DNA of 64,000 nucleotides from Rhodanobacter sp. Root480 (GCF_001426645.1 NZ_LMEX01000001.1:758755-822754), one strand, 5' to 3'; shown: positions 1 through 8,886, numbered from the stretch's first letter. Numbers and translations: made by a program. Notes: generated by a model not told the origin, from the sequence alone.

Positions 1-561
1 CGATTTCTGATGCGACATTTCCCGCGTCATCAGAAACCCCAGTGCCTCCTTCACTCCCGGGTCGGCGGTGACATTGATCAGGCGCTCGTAGACGATCTTG
101 GCGCGCGCCTCGGCGGCGATGTTGGAGCGAAGGTCGGCCGTGGGTTCACCGATGCTGTCGATGTAACCGGCGGTCCACAGCTGGCCGCCTGAATTGGTGA
201 GCGCCGGTCCGCCGCCGTACAGCACCTGGGTGACATGCGAATCGTTGCCGGCTCCTTGCAGCGAGCGGAACAGTTCGGCTTCCTCCTCGACGGCTTCGGC
301 CAGCTTGCCCTTGGCGCCCTTGTTGAGCATGGCCACGATCGTGCCGATGATCTCCAGGTGGCTCAGTTCCTCGGTGGCAATGTCCAGCAGCATGTCCTTG
401 CGCCCTGCATCGTCCTCGGCAAGAGCCTGGGTGAAGTAGCGCATCGCAGCGGCGAGTTCGCCTTGCGGGCCACCGAATTGTTCCAGCATCAGGTTCGCGA
501 GGCCGGGGTTGCACTCGGAAACGCGAACGGAATATTGCAAACGCTTGTTGTGGGCGAACAT
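1..561 (-). CDS. manganese catalase, 3' part beyond window
   Basis: Dimanganese catalase of the ferritin-like superfamily, which disproportionates hydrogen peroxide in the cytoplasm without haem. The first 187 codons are visible. The reading frame has no stop before the window edge, so about a third of the usual protein is missing. It starts MFAHNKRLQYSVRV, typical of the family. Expected metal ligands are Glu35 in GGPQGELAAAMRYF and Glu65/His68 in ATEELSHLEIIG. The ATG at 559-561 follows GGAGAGCTCC, a good ribosome binding site. Such genes often belong to the stationary-phase or general stress regulon, which fits the stress genes that follow. The family call is firm; regulation is inferred. 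Confidence 0.93.
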   Translation of the reverse strand, partial: MFAHNKRLQYSVRVSECNPGLANLMLEQFGGPQGELAAAMRYFTQALAEDDAGRKDMLLDIATEELSHLEIIGTIVAMLNKGAKGKLAEAVEEEAELFRSLQGAGNDSHVTQVLYGGGPALTNSGGQLWTAGYIDSIGEPTADLRSNIAAEARAKIVYERLINVTADPGVKEALGFLMTREMSHQKS

Positions 562-651
562 GGAGCTCTCCTGTGGCAGGTGGGCCTCGAATTACATCGT
601 TGCCTGTTCATCCATGAGTGACCGGTCACGTGCTGCCGGCAGGCGCTGGCC

Positions 652-816
652 ATGTCGACGAAGGGACCCGACCGATCACCGGCCGTACTGGAAGGTCCCG
701 GGGAGCTGTCGGCGAAGCTCGCCGACATCCATGTCGAGGTGGATGCATTGGGAGGATCGCCAGCCTTGCCCATCCAGCATCAATGGCCCGTCAAAAGTAC
801 GTGTCATGAACCGTAA
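652..816 (+). CDS. possible small ORF, 54 aa
   Basis: Open frame beginning MSTKGPDRSPAVLEGPGEL, lying in the otherwise empty 400-base gap between the catalase and the four-helix protein. It is rich in Pro, Gly and charged residues and has no recognised domain. The upstream sequence GGCAGGCGCTGGCC is only a weak ribosome binding site. Codon third positions are moderately GC-rich, as in neighbouring genes, which is the only support. It may be a spurious frame in a promoter region. Nothing else convincing was seen between 562 and 961. Confidence 0.25.
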   Translation: MSTKGPDRSPAVLEGPGELSAKLADIHVEVDALGGSPALPIQHQWPVKSTCHEP

Positions 817-961
817 TCAACCGCGCCCAACGACATGACAGGTGTTGAACATTGCCTAGCCATCGTCGTCACGCGTGCGCTTGTCTACTGATCCGGCACG
901 GCGACTCCCCCTCGCCCCAACCCGGCAGGCGCCCGACGCCTGGCACAAAGGAGAGCAACAC

Positions 962-1414
962 ATGAACAATGATCACGACATCAAGGTGTTGAACAGCCTT
1001 GTCGAAACCACCCTGGACAGCGCCGAAGGCTATGCCGAAGCGGCGAAGGACGCCAAGAGCACGCAGCTCGTCTCGCTGTTCCAGGGGCGCGCCGGCGAAC
1101 GCCGCCTGGCCGCCTCGACCCTGCAGCAATGCGTGCGATCGCTGGGTGGCAAGCCCAAGGACGATGGCACGGTGCTCGCATCGGCCCACCGCATGTTTGT
1201 GAACCTGCGTACCAGCGTCACTTCAGCGGACAACACCGCCGTTGTCGACGAAGTGGAACGCGGCGAGGACCACATCAAGCACAAGTTCGAGGACGCCATG
1301 AACGACAACGAATTGTCGCCACCGGCGATGTCCGCCATCAGTGACGTCTACGTTTCCGTGCGCAATGGTCACGACCAGATGCGCGACCTGAAGAAGATGC
1401 TGCACGCGGCCTGA
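962..1414 (+). CDS. PA2169-family four-helix-bundle protein (DUF2383)
   Basis: A 150-residue all-helical protein starting MNNDHDIKVLNSLVETTLDS. It matches the DUF2383/PA2169 family of ferritin-like four-helix bundles, whose biochemical role is not established. The pattern of acidic and His residues (the start, ERGEDHIKHKFEDAMND around residues 97-113) suits a metal-binding bundle, but no ligand set can be assigned with certainty. AAGGAGAGCAACAC immediately precedes the ATG and decides this start against upstream in-frame codons. It is followed by a strong hairpin. Members often lie with stress genes, as here next to the manganese catalase. Confidence 0.85.
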   Translation: MNNDHDIKVLNSLVETTLDSAEGYAEAAKDAKSTQLVSLFQGRAGERRLAASTLQQCVRSLGGKPKDDGTVLASAHRMFVNLRTSVTSADNTAVVDEVERGEDHIKHKFEDAMNDNELSPPAMSAISDVYVSVRNGHDQMRDLKKMLHAA

Positions 1415-1424
1415 TCGATCTCGC

Positions 1425-1453
1425 GGGAGGGACGGCCCCTGGCCGTCCTTCCC
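1425..1453 (+). terminator. hairpin after DUF2383 gene
   Basis: Two 13-base arms (1425-1437 and 1441-1453) pair with one G-T wobble around a CCT loop, eleven bases after the stop codon. There is no clear T-run, so it may be a stabilising stem or a weak intrinsic terminator. Confidence 0.55.
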
Positions 1454-1637
1454 CCAGGGCCCAAACGCTTTCCGCGAGGCCGGTTTCAACCAGGCCATCG
1501 CACAAACCCGTCGAGCGACCGCTCCGGGCATGGCGAATCCCCCCCGGCGTCACCCGCCCACCCAACGCTCCCGCTGGCAAACGCCGCGTTCACTGTCCGT
1601 GTGCGATTTCATGCCTACTGCCTGATGAGGGACCCTC

Positions 1638-2507
1638 ATGCGTGTATCGCAATTCGTCGTCGCCGTACGCAAGGCCATCAGCGGTGTCGGTGAAGATGCG
1701 CTGTTGACCCGCGCGGCGGCCATCGCGTTCTACTCCGCCCTGTCGTTCGCGCCATTGATCGTGTTGCTGCTGTGGGTGCTGGCCGCGCTTCGTCCGGAGT
1801 GGCAGGGGCAGCTCACCGATGGCCTCGCTTCCATGCTGGGCGAGAAGGCCGCGGGCGCCATCACCCTGGTGCTGCAGAACGCGGAATCGCAACCCACGCT
1901 GGGCAATATCGCGGGCATCGTCGGTCTGGGCATCACCCTGTTCAGTGCCTCCGTGGTGTTCGCGCAATTTCAGGAGTCGTTGAACGCGATCTGGGATATC
2001 GAGGCGAAACCGGGCAAGGCGATCACGGCGTGGCTGTGGGCCCGGGCGCGCGCCATCAGCCTGCTGGTGGGTATCGCCTTCCTGCTGATCGTGTCATTCG
2101 TGGTGAGCACCCTGATCCACATTTTCGTGCCCGCCGACTCGCTGGCCTGGATCATTGCCGAGCGGGTCATCTCGCTGCTGGTGTTCATTGCCGCGTTCGG
2201 TGCGATGTACCGCGTATTGCCTGATGCCCACATCGCCTGGGCGGACGCGTGGCGTGGCGCGCTGCTGACGACAGTACTGTTCATCGCGGGCAAATACGTG
2301 ATCGACCTCTATATCCAGCACGCCAGCGTGGGCGGCGCCTACGGCCCGGCCGGCGCGCTGGTGGTGCTGCTTACATGGGTCTATTACGCCGCCATCATCG
2401 TGCTGGTGGGTGCCGAACTTACCCACGGCCTGTCCCTGGCCCGCGGCGAACCGGTGAGGCCCCAACCCCAGGCCGACAAGACAGACGACACCCATCCGCC
2501 AGGCTGA
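1638..2507 (+). CDS. YihY/BrkB-family inner membrane protein
   Basis: A 289-residue polytopic membrane protein of the YihY (formerly BrkB or 'ribonuclease BN') family, of uncertain transport or envelope function. The family signature is clear near the N-terminus (LLTRAAAIAFYSALSFAPLI), followed by about six hydrophobic segments and a polar Pro/Asp-rich tail after residue 270. The ATG follows GAGGGACCCTC, a good ribosome binding site. It lies between two small stress-type genes and could be co-regulated with them. The original claim that the family is RNase BN was withdrawn, so no nuclease role is implied. Confidence 0.9.
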   Translation: MRVSQFVVAVRKAISGVGEDALLTRAAAIAFYSALSFAPLIVLLLWVLAALRPEWQGQLTDGLASMLGEKAAGAITLVLQNAESQPTLGNIAGIVGLGITLFSASVVFAQFQESLNAIWDIEAKPGKAITAWLWARARAISLLVGIAFLLIVSFVVSTLIHIFVPADSLAWIIAERVISLLVFIAAFGAMYRVLPDAHIAWADAWRGALLTTVLFIAGKYVIDLYIQHASVGGAYGPAGALVVLLTWVYYAAIIVLVGAELTHGLSLARGEPVRPQPQADKTDDTHPPG

Positions 2508-2581
2508 GTCTGCAAGCCCATCGACCATGCTTTCACTGGCGGTATGCAACATCTGCCATCCCCTTCCCCGAGGATGACACG

Positions 2582-2758
2582 ATGAGCGACGACAAGACCC
2601 TGCGCACGCCCGCCGACGCCCAGCGCGTGAACGTGGGCGAGGATTACGAAGTGCGGTACTGGACTAACAAGTGGAACGTGACGCCGCAGCAATTGCGCGC
2701 CGCCGTCGACAAGGTTGGCGTGATGGCCGATGACGTGGAGCGTGAATTGCGCAGGTAG
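2582..2758 (+). CDS. DUF3606 domain small protein
   Basis: A 58-residue protein starting MSDDKTLRTPADAQRVNVGE and containing EVRYWTNKWNVTPQQLRAAV. This matches DUF3606, a short domain found in many proteobacterial stress-associated proteins. Helices with a W..K..V(T/S)..QL..AV pattern suggest a small helix-turn-helix-like or Rho-N-like fold, but function is unknown. It starts 74 bases after the YihY gene, and GAGGATGACACG provides a ribosome binding site. Its stop is followed directly by a palindromic repeat. Confidence 0.82.
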   Translation: MSDDKTLRTPADAQRVNVGEDYEVRYWTNKWNVTPQQLRAAVDKVGVMADDVERELRR

Positions 2759-2761
2759 CGT

Positions 2762-2894
2762 GGAGCGCCCCCTTCCGCCCTATCGGGCACCTTCCCCCGC
2801 AAGCGGGGGAAGGACGCTTGCTGTTTCGAGGGTATGACTGCTTCCTTCCCCCGTGCAACGGGGGAAGGTGCCCGGCAGGGCGGATGGGGGCGGC
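2762..2894. repeat. inverted pair of palindromic intergenic repeats
   Basis: Two related copies in opposite orientation, 2762-2813 (read on the minus strand) and 2844-2894 (plus). Each has a hairpin CTTCCCCCG..CGGGGGAAGG followed by GTGCCCG..AGGGCGGA.GGGGGCG. The pair fills the space between convergent DUF3606 and outer membrane protein genes and probably terminates both transcripts. Related copies occur at 63395-63417 and 63455-63500. Confidence 0.8.
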
Positions 2895-2896
2895 CT

Positions 2897-3736
2897 TCAG
2901 AACCTGAAGCGCGCAAACAGCGACGGACCCGAGAACTTCATGTCCAGGCCGTCATTGAAGTGCTCGCGATGCTGGTGCAGGGAAATCCTGCTGTATCCGT
3001 ACTCGGCGCCCAGGCCCACGTGCTCCCAGGGAAACCATTCAAACCCTACCGATGCGTTGTAGATATGGCCGCCCAGGCGGCTGCTGTTGCGCTTGACGCC
3101 GGAGAGGTCGACGTACATGCGCATGGTGTTGGCAAAGGCATGCCGCCAGCCCAGCTGCAGCATCGGCGCCCAGGCGTTTTCGCTGGAACTGCTCGATGCC
3201 TGCACCACTTCGTCGTTGAGCCGCGCTTCGCCGCTGATGCTCGCATGCACGCCGTAGTAGGCCGCACCCAAGCCGATGCCGAAGACGTCGTTGCCACTAC
3301 CCATCCACCAGCGATAGGCAGCACTGCCGAAATTGAAATTGAGCTTGCCGCGGGCCGATGCCGAGGCGATGTAGTTGGTGCCGCCGTAGGAGAAATCGCG
3401 CGTCATCGATTTGGTGCGGGTGCGTCGGGCGTCGTAATAGTCGAACGAAAAGCCCTGATGGTCGCCGATCAGGAAATCCAGCCTGGCGCGTGGTGTGGTC
3501 TTGTGGGAGTCGAAGCCGAGGTCGTTCTCCAGATCCACCGAACCGTAGTGGTTACCGCTCTTGTCGCTGGCGCCAATCACCGTGTCCATGTGCGTGTAAT
3601 AGCCACCCACCCACAAACTGGCGCGATCGAGTGCGGGCGAGTGTTGGGCCAATGCTGCGGTACTCATCATGGCCAGCGGAAACAACAGCAGGCTGCGAGC
3701 GCGACGATGCGCGCAAGTGGAGAAACCTCGATTCAT
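2897..3736 (-). CDS. outer membrane beta-barrel protein, unknown function
   Basis: A 279-residue secreted protein. A basic N-terminus and hydrophobic stretch (SLLLFPLAMMSTAALA) form a Sec signal peptide with likely cleavage after Ala30. The mature chain alternates polar and aromatic residues (GGYYTHMDTV, GFSFDYYDARR, FGIGLGAAYYGVHASI) and ends in FARFRF with a C-terminal Phe, the sorting signal of outer membrane barrels. The length suggests eight to ten strands. No ligand or enzyme motif is recognised. It is transcribed alone, convergent with the stress genes on its left. Confidence 0.72.
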   Translation of the reverse strand: MNRGFSTCAHRRARSLLLFPLAMMSTAALAQHSPALDRASLWVGGYYTHMDTVIGASDKSGNHYGSVDLENDLGFDSHKTTPRARLDFLIGDHQGFSFDYYDARRTRTKSMTRDFSYGGTNYIASASARGKLNFNFGSAAYRWWMGSGNDVFGIGLGAAYYGVHASISGEARLNDEVVQASSSSSENAWAPMLQLGWRHAFANTMRMYVDLSGVKRNSSRLGGHIYNASVGFEWFPWEHVGLGAEYGYSRISLHQHREHFNDGLDMKFSGPSLFARFRF

Positions 3737-3961
3737 CTTGTTTCGGACTCCGGGGATGGGGAGTTCGCAATCTAGTCAGCGCGTCGTGTACGCGTTGTTG
3801 ATGAGCGGCCTCGACAATGAACGGCTGCGCGGCTCATTCATCACGCAGCACAAACCTGGATGGCGACACTGTGTCGTTTGCGCCGCCCATCGTGTGGTGG
3901 TCGGTGCGACAAACGCCGACGCCCCCTGCTTTCAGCGCTGCACCAACCTGCGAGGTAATCG

Positions 3962-4180
3962 ATGACTATCTTCAATGGCCCCTCCCTGATGACCCGCTTC
4001 GCGAGCAGCGACATGAAGTACGTGCCGCCCGGTCCACCCCCGCCCACGCCACCCGATCCCACCCGACCGGGTGAACCGGCACAGACGCCGCCGGAACCCG
4101 AGCTGCCACCCGTCGAACCGCACAACCCTGACCTGCCCGAGCGCCCCCTGCGCGCTGGCAGCCGGCGACTGACGCCATAA
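3962..4180 (+). CDS. small proline-rich protein, 72 aa
   Basis: Hypothetical protein. After a short N-terminus (MTIFNGPSLMTRFASSDMKY), about 35 residues are mostly proline, as in PPGPPPPTPPDP and PPEPELPPVEP, so it is predicted disordered. No signal peptide or membrane segment is seen. GCGAGGTAATCG before the ATG is an acceptable ribosome binding site. Its stop lies 10 bases from the convergent end of ku. A second proline-rich peptide lies just after ligD, so the end-joining locus is bracketed by two such genes. Reality of the gene is moderately supported; function is unknown. Confidence 0.5.
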   Translation: MTIFNGPSLMTRFASSDMKYVPPGPPPPTPPDPTRPGEPAQTPPEPELPPVEPHNPDLPERPLRAGSRRLTP

Positions 4181-4190
4181 ACGTCAGACC

Positions 4191-5132
4191 TCAGGCCGAT
4201 TTGCGACGCGTGGTTTTTTTGGCCGTCTTTACCGCTGGCTTCTTCTTGCTGGCCGACTTCTTGGCCGCCGCCTTGCGCGGCGCCTTCTTTTCAGCCGTCT
4301 TCTTTCCCGCTGCCTTGCTGGCCGGCGTGCGGTGCTTCGTTTCCAGGCTTTTCTGCAGCAAAGCCATGAAGTCGACCACGTTGGTGCTGGCGTTCTCGGG
4401 TGCCTCACCTTCATCCTCGGTCGGCGGTGTGACCACGCCCTTGGATTTCATGCGCTTCTCGATCACCGCGCGCAGGCGCTCACGGAATTCGTCGCGGTAA
4501 TCGCCGGGCGTCCACTCGTCGCTCATCGAATCGATCAGCTGCTCGGCCATTTCCATTTCCTTGGACGTGATGCGGTAGTCCGACACGTCGCCCTCGGGGA
4601 TCTTGTAGTCGCTGGCGTCGACCAGCTCCTGCGGGTAGCGCAGCAGCATCAGCAGCAGGCCGTTGTCGCGCGGCATAACGGCTGAAAGATATTCGCGGGT
4701 GCGGATCACCACCCGCGCAATGCCGATCTTGCCGGTGCGCTTGAGCGTCTCGCGCAGCAGTACGTAGCCCTTCTCGGCCTTCTTGCCGGGCACCAGGATG
4801 TACGGCTTCTCGAAATACTCCGGCCCGATCGAGCCCGCATCCACGAAGGTCTTCACCTCCACCGCCTCGCGCCCTTCGGAGGATGCCGACTTGATGTCAT
4901 CGGGCTCCAGCACGACATAGCTTCCCTTCTCGTACTCGAACGCCTTGACGATTTCCTTCCACGGCACCTCCTCGCCGGTTTCCGCGTTGACGCGCTCGTA
5001 GCGCACCGGTGTGTTGCTGCGGTTGTCCAGCATGCGGAAATGCAGATCCACGCTGCGCTCGCCCGACATCAGCGAGACGGGCACGTTGAGCAATCCGAAG
5101 GAGAGGGTTCCGGTCCAGATGGGACGCGCCAT
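4191..5132 (-). CDS. ku: Ku protein, non-homologous end joining
   Basis: Bacterial Ku, 313 residues, the homodimeric ring that threads onto double-strand break ends and recruits LigD. The start MARPIWTGTLSFGLLNVPV is diagnostic, and the core continues to about residue 260. The last ~48 residues are a Lys/Ala-rich tail (KKTAEKKAPRKAAAKKSA and onward), known in other bacterial Ku proteins to bind DNA. GGAGCACACC before the ATG at 5130-5132 decides this start over an in-frame codon ten residues upstream. It is divergent from the SDR gene and ligD, and the 131-base spacer presumably holds both promoters. Confidence 0.97.
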   Translation of the reverse strand: MARPIWTGTLSFGLLNVPVSLMSGERSVDLHFRMLDNRSNTPVRYERVNAETGEEVPWKEIVKAFEYEKGSYVVLEPDDIKSASSEGREAVEVKTFVDAGSIGPEYFEKPYILVPGKKAEKGYVLLRETLKRTGKIGIARVVIRTREYLSAVMPRDNGLLLMLLRYPQELVDASDYKIPEGDVSDYRITSKEMEMAEQLIDSMSDEWTPGDYRDEFRERLRAVIEKRMKSKGVVTPPTEDEGEAPENASTNVVDFMALLQKSLETKHRTPASKAAGKKTAEKKAPRKAAAKKSASKKKPAVKTAKKTTRRKSA

Positions 5133-5263
5133 GGTGTGTGCTCCGGCGAGGGATTCGCCCACCGACTATGGCCATTGACCCGTGGAGAGGCTGTCAAGTT
5201 TTCACCCCGGATCAACGTGGCGCTGGATAGCGTCGAACGTCCTGCCACCGCACGGGTTTCACC

Positions 5264-6271
5264 ATGGCCACCAGCAAGAACACCCCGCATAAAGCCCGTA
5301 CCCGCAAGACCGCGGAGAAAGCGCGGGATATCCAGCGCGGCGTGGAACGCAGGGACCAGGACAAGCCTGCCAAATCGGCAAAAGCCGCCAAAAAAAGTGC
5401 ACCACAAACCGCCGAGCGCAAGAAGCCGGAAAACCCGTTGCCGAAGCAGCATCAAAGCAAGCCCGGCAGCGAAAAGGATCTGGACCCGCGGCCCCAATTC
5501 ACCGCCCCCACCTATGCCGGCAGCGGCAAGCTGACCGGCATGACCGCCATCGTCACCGGGGGCGACTCGGGTATCGGTCGCGCCGTGGCCGTGCTGTTTG
5601 CCCGCGAGGGTGCCGACGTGGCCGTGGTGTATCTGTGCGAGGACGAGGATGCCGCCGAAACCCGCGATTACGTGGAGGCGGAAGGCCAGCGCTGCCTGCT
5701 GATCCGTGGCGACGTGAGGGACGCGAAGTTCTGCAAGAGCGCGGTGGAGAAAACGGTGAAGGCGTTCGGCAAGCTGTCGATCCTGGTCAACAACGCCGCG
5801 TTCCAGCAGCACGCCGAATCCATCGAGGACGTCACCGACGAGCATCTGGACCAGACCCTGCGCACCAACCTGTACGGCTATTTCTACATGGCGCGCGCCG
5901 CGTCCCCGCACCTGGGCAGCGGCGATTCGATCATCAACACCGGATCGGAAACCGGCCTGTTCGGCAGCAGCAAGTTGCTGGATTACTCGATGACCAAGGG
6001 CGGCATCCATGCATTCACCAAGGCACTGGCGTCCAACCTGGTGTCGCGCGGTATCCGCGTGAACGCGGTGGCGCCGGGCCCGGTGTGGACGCCGTTGAAT
6101 CCCGCTGACAAACCCGCGGAGAAGGTGAAGGATTTCGGCAAGCACAACCCGATGGGGCGCCCCGCCCAGCCGGAGGAACTGGCGCCCGCCTACGTGTTCC
6201 TGGCCGCGCCCTCGTGCGCCAGCTACATCTCCGGCGCGGTGATTCCGGTGATGGGCGGGCCCACCGGCTGA
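5264..6271 (+). CDS. SDR oxidoreductase with Lys-rich N-terminal extension
   Basis: A 335-residue short-chain dehydrogenase of the YhdF/YhxC/GSP39 type, NAD(P)-dependent, with unknown substrate. The Rossmann motif is TGGDSGIGRA near residue 103, and the catalytic Tyr-Lys lies in DYSMTKGG after the Ser in NTGSETG. The C-terminus ISGAVIPVMGGPTG is typical. The first ~85 residues are unusual: a basic, low-complexity Lys/Ala/Pro region (HKARTRKTAEKAR, KSAKAAKKSA), longer than in ordinary members. It lies between ku and ligD, reading toward ligD with 47 bases between them. The link to end joining is positional only. Confidence 0.9.
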   Translation: MATSKNTPHKARTRKTAEKARDIQRGVERRDQDKPAKSAKAAKKSAPQTAERKKPENPLPKQHQSKPGSEKDLDPRPQFTAPTYAGSGKLTGMTAIVTGGDSGIGRAVAVLFAREGADVAVVYLCEDEDAAETRDYVEAEGQRCLLIRGDVRDAKFCKSAVEKTVKAFGKLSILVNNAAFQQHAESIEDVTDEHLDQTLRTNLYGYFYMARAASPHLGSGDSIINTGSETGLFGSSKLLDYSMTKGGIHAFTKALASNLVSRGIRVNAVAPGPVWTPLNPADKPAEKVKDFGKHNPMGRPAQPEELAPAYVFLAAPSCASYISGAVIPVMGGPTG

Positions 6272-6318
6272 CCACCACACCGTTGCCGTTATACGCGACC
6301 ACTCGCCGGACAGGCACG

Positions 6319-8886
6319 ATGACCGAACTGCAGGAATACCGCCGCAAGCGCGACTTCAGCAAGACCCGCGAACCCGCGCCGGACGCTGCGGTGGCGTCGG
6401 AGCGGCGCTCGCTGTTCGTGGTGCAGCTGCATCACGCCAGCCGCCGCCATTTCGATTTCCGGCTGCAGGTGGGCGACGTGCTGAAAAGCTGGGCGGTACC
6501 CAAGGGCCCCAGTTACGACCCGGAAGTGAAGCGCCTGGCGGTGGAGGTGGAAGATCATCCGGTGGCCTATGCCACGTTCGAGGGCGATATCGAGCACGGT
6601 TATGGCAAAGGCCATGTCGACCAGTTCGACCTGGGTGTGTGGACCACCGAAGGCGACGCCGAAGCGCAGATACAAAAAGGCCACCTGCGTTTCGAGCTGT
6701 TCGGCAAGCGGCTCAAGGGTGGCTGGCACCTGGTGCGCAGCGGCCGCAAGGAGCGCCAACCGGCGTGGTTCCTGATCAAGGCCAAGGATGCCTTCGCGGG
6801 CGACGTGGAGGCGGACGATCTACTGGACAAGAAGATGATCGCCAGCACCAAAGCCGCCGCGAAAACCCCCGCCACCAAGGCCGCCGCCAGGAAATCCACG
6901 GCGCGCAAGAAGGCCATTCCCAAGGGCACGAAAAAGATACCGCGTGCCCGCCTGGCGAAAATCGCCGCCGGGCTGGATGGTGCGCGCAAGGCCAAGGCCA
7001 GCAACGATTTCTTCAAACCCGAACTGGCGCGCCTGCGCGACACGGCGCCGGCCGGTGACGACTGGCTGCACGAAGTGAAATGGGACGGCTACCGCATCCT
7101 CACGGCGATTGCCGATGGCGAGGTGAAGCTGTGGTCGCGCAATGCCCTGCCCTGGAACGACAAGCTGCCCGACATCGTGCAGGCGCTGGAGTTGCTGGGA
7201 CTGCAATCGGCCCAGCTCGATGGCGAGCTGGTGGCGCTGGATGCGCAGGGGCGCAGCGATTTCAACGCGCTGCAGAGAACCCTCTCCGGCGAGATGCAAT
7301 CGCCGCTGGTCTACATGCTGTTCGACATGCCCTACTTCGAGGGTTTCGACCTGTCACGCGTCGCCCTGCTCGATCGCAAGGATCTGCTGCAGCAACTGAC
7401 GGCGCACGCGCCACGCCACCTCGCCTTCAGCACGCATGCCATCGGCAACGGCGAGCAGGCGTTCCAGATGGCCAGCGAGCAGCAACTGGAAGGCATCATC
7501 TGCAAGCGCGTGCAGTCCACGTATCACCCGGGCCGGGGCGACGACTGGATCAAGGTGAAGCGGCTGGAAAGCGACGAGTTCGCCGTGGTGGGATACACGC
7601 CACCCAAGGGCAGCCGCAGCGGTTTCGGCTCGCTGCTGCTGGCCCGGCCCGATCCCGACACGCCCTCGGGCTGGATCTATGCCGGCCGCGTGGGCAGCGG
7701 CTTTTCCGACGAGCAGCTGCGCGCGCTGAGCAAGACCATGGACGAGAAAGGCAGCACGAAGCCCACGGTGGCGCTCGCCGGCGTGGACCCGCTGCTGCGC
7801 AACGCGCGCTGGATCAAGCCGGTGGCCGTGGCCGAGGTGTACTACCGCGGCATCGGCAACCAGAACCTGTTGCGTCAACCGAGCCTGAAAACCATGCGTA
7901 CCGACAAAAGCCCCGCCGACCTGCTCGATTCCGACCGCGCCACCGGCAAGACCCGCAGCAAGGCGACGAAGAAGGCGGCCAAGGCCAAGCCGCGCGGCGA
8001 TGTCACCCGATCCGCCGACATCACCATCAGCCACCCCGACCGCGTGGTGTTTGCCGAAGGCAGCATCACCAAACAGGACGTGGTCGATTACTACACGGCG
8101 GTGATGAAGTGGTTCCTGCCCGGCGTGATCGATCGCCCCACGTCGGTGATCCGCTGCCCCGAGGGCGCGGGCAAGGCCTGCTTTTTCCAGAAGCACCTGA
8201 TGCAGGGCCTGAAGCATGTGGGCAGCGCCAAGCTGAAAGAGGAGTCTGGCGCGCAAGCCGTCTACATCTATCCGCTGGATGCCAGCTCGATCATCGAGCT
8301 GGTGCAGTTCGGCGTGCTGGAATTCCATCCCTGGGGCTCGACCGTGGAGAATCCCGACAAGGCCAACCGCGTGGTGTTCGACCTGGACCCCGGCGACAAC
8401 GTGGCGTGGGAGCGCGTCGTGGCTGCCGCCCGACTGGTGCGCAAGCTGCTCACCCAACTGGGGCTGGAATCGTTCCTGCGCACCACCGGCGGCAAGGGCC
8501 TGCACGTAGTGGTGCCGCTCAACCCCGGCTGCCCCTGGCCGATGGTGAAAGGCTTTGCGCAGGCATTCGCCTCCACCCTGGCGCAGGCGCATCCGCTGGA
8601 TTTCGTGGCCACCGCCACCAAGTCGCAGCGCAACGGCAAGATCTACGTGGACTACCTGCGAAACAGCCGCGGCGCCACCAGCGTGGCCTCGTATTCGCTA
8701 CGCGCCCGTGCCGGTGCCCCGGTGGCCGTGCCGCTGCGCTGGAGCGAACTGGGCAAGCTGAAAAGCGGCCACGATTTCGATATCCATTCCACGCCCAAAC
8801 GGCTGGCGCGACTGCGCTCGGACCCGTGGAAAGGCATCGACGATGTGCAACAGAACCTGGACAACGTGATGAAACGCCTCGCCTGA
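6319..8886 (+). CDS. ligD: DNA ligase D (phosphoesterase-ligase-polymerase)
   Basis: Multifunctional ATP-dependent ligase of bacterial end joining, 855 residues in the order found in Pseudomonas LigD. A 3'-phosphoesterase domain (about 1-165, with HHASRRHFDFRL) comes first. A Lys/Ala-rich linker (175-210) leads to the ligase domain with adenylated Lys254 in HEVKWDGYRI. An archaeo-eukaryotic primase-type polymerase domain begins near 567, with FDLDPGD carrying the metal-binding aspartates near 687. The ATG at 6319 gives the conserved N-terminus MTELQEYRRKRDF; the longer frame upstream overlaps the end of the SDR gene and is not expected. Partner of Ku. Confidence 0.97.
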   Translation: MTELQEYRRKRDFSKTREPAPDAAVASERRSLFVVQLHHASRRHFDFRLQVGDVLKSWAVPKGPSYDPEVKRLAVEVEDHPVAYATFEGDIEHGYGKGHVDQFDLGVWTTEGDAEAQIQKGHLRFELFGKRLKGGWHLVRSGRKERQPAWFLIKAKDAFAGDVEADDLLDKKMIASTKAAAKTPATKAAARKSTARKKAIPKGTKKIPRARLAKIAAGLDGARKAKASNDFFKPELARLRDTAPAGDDWLHEVKWDGYRILTAIADGEVKLWSRNALPWNDKLPDIVQALELLGLQSAQLDGELVALDAQGRSDFNALQRTLSGEMQSPLVYMLFDMPYFEGFDLSRVALLDRKDLLQQLTAHAPRHLAFSTHAIGNGEQAFQMASEQQLEGIICKRVQSTYHPGRGDDWIKVKRLESDEFAVVGYTPPKGSRSGFGSLLLARPDPDTPSGWIYAGRVGSGFSDEQLRALSKTMDEKGSTKPTVALAGVDPLLRNARWIKPVAVAEVYYRGIGNQNLLRQPSLKTMRTDKSPADLLDSDRATGKTRSKATKKAAKAKPRGDVTRSADITISHPDRVVFAEGSITKQDVVDYYTAVMKWFLPGVIDRPTSVIRCPEGAGKACFFQKHLMQGLKHVGSAKLKEESGAQAVYIYPLDASSIIELVQFGVLEFHPWGSTVENPDKANRVVFDLDPGDNVAWERVVAAARLVRKLLTQLGLESFLRTTGGKGLHVVVPLNPGCPWPMVKGFAQAFASTLAQAHPLDFVATATKSQRNGKIYVDYLRNSRGATSVASYSLRARAGAPVAVPLRWSELGKLKSGHDFDIHSTPKRLARLRSDPWKGIDDVQQNLDNVMKRLA

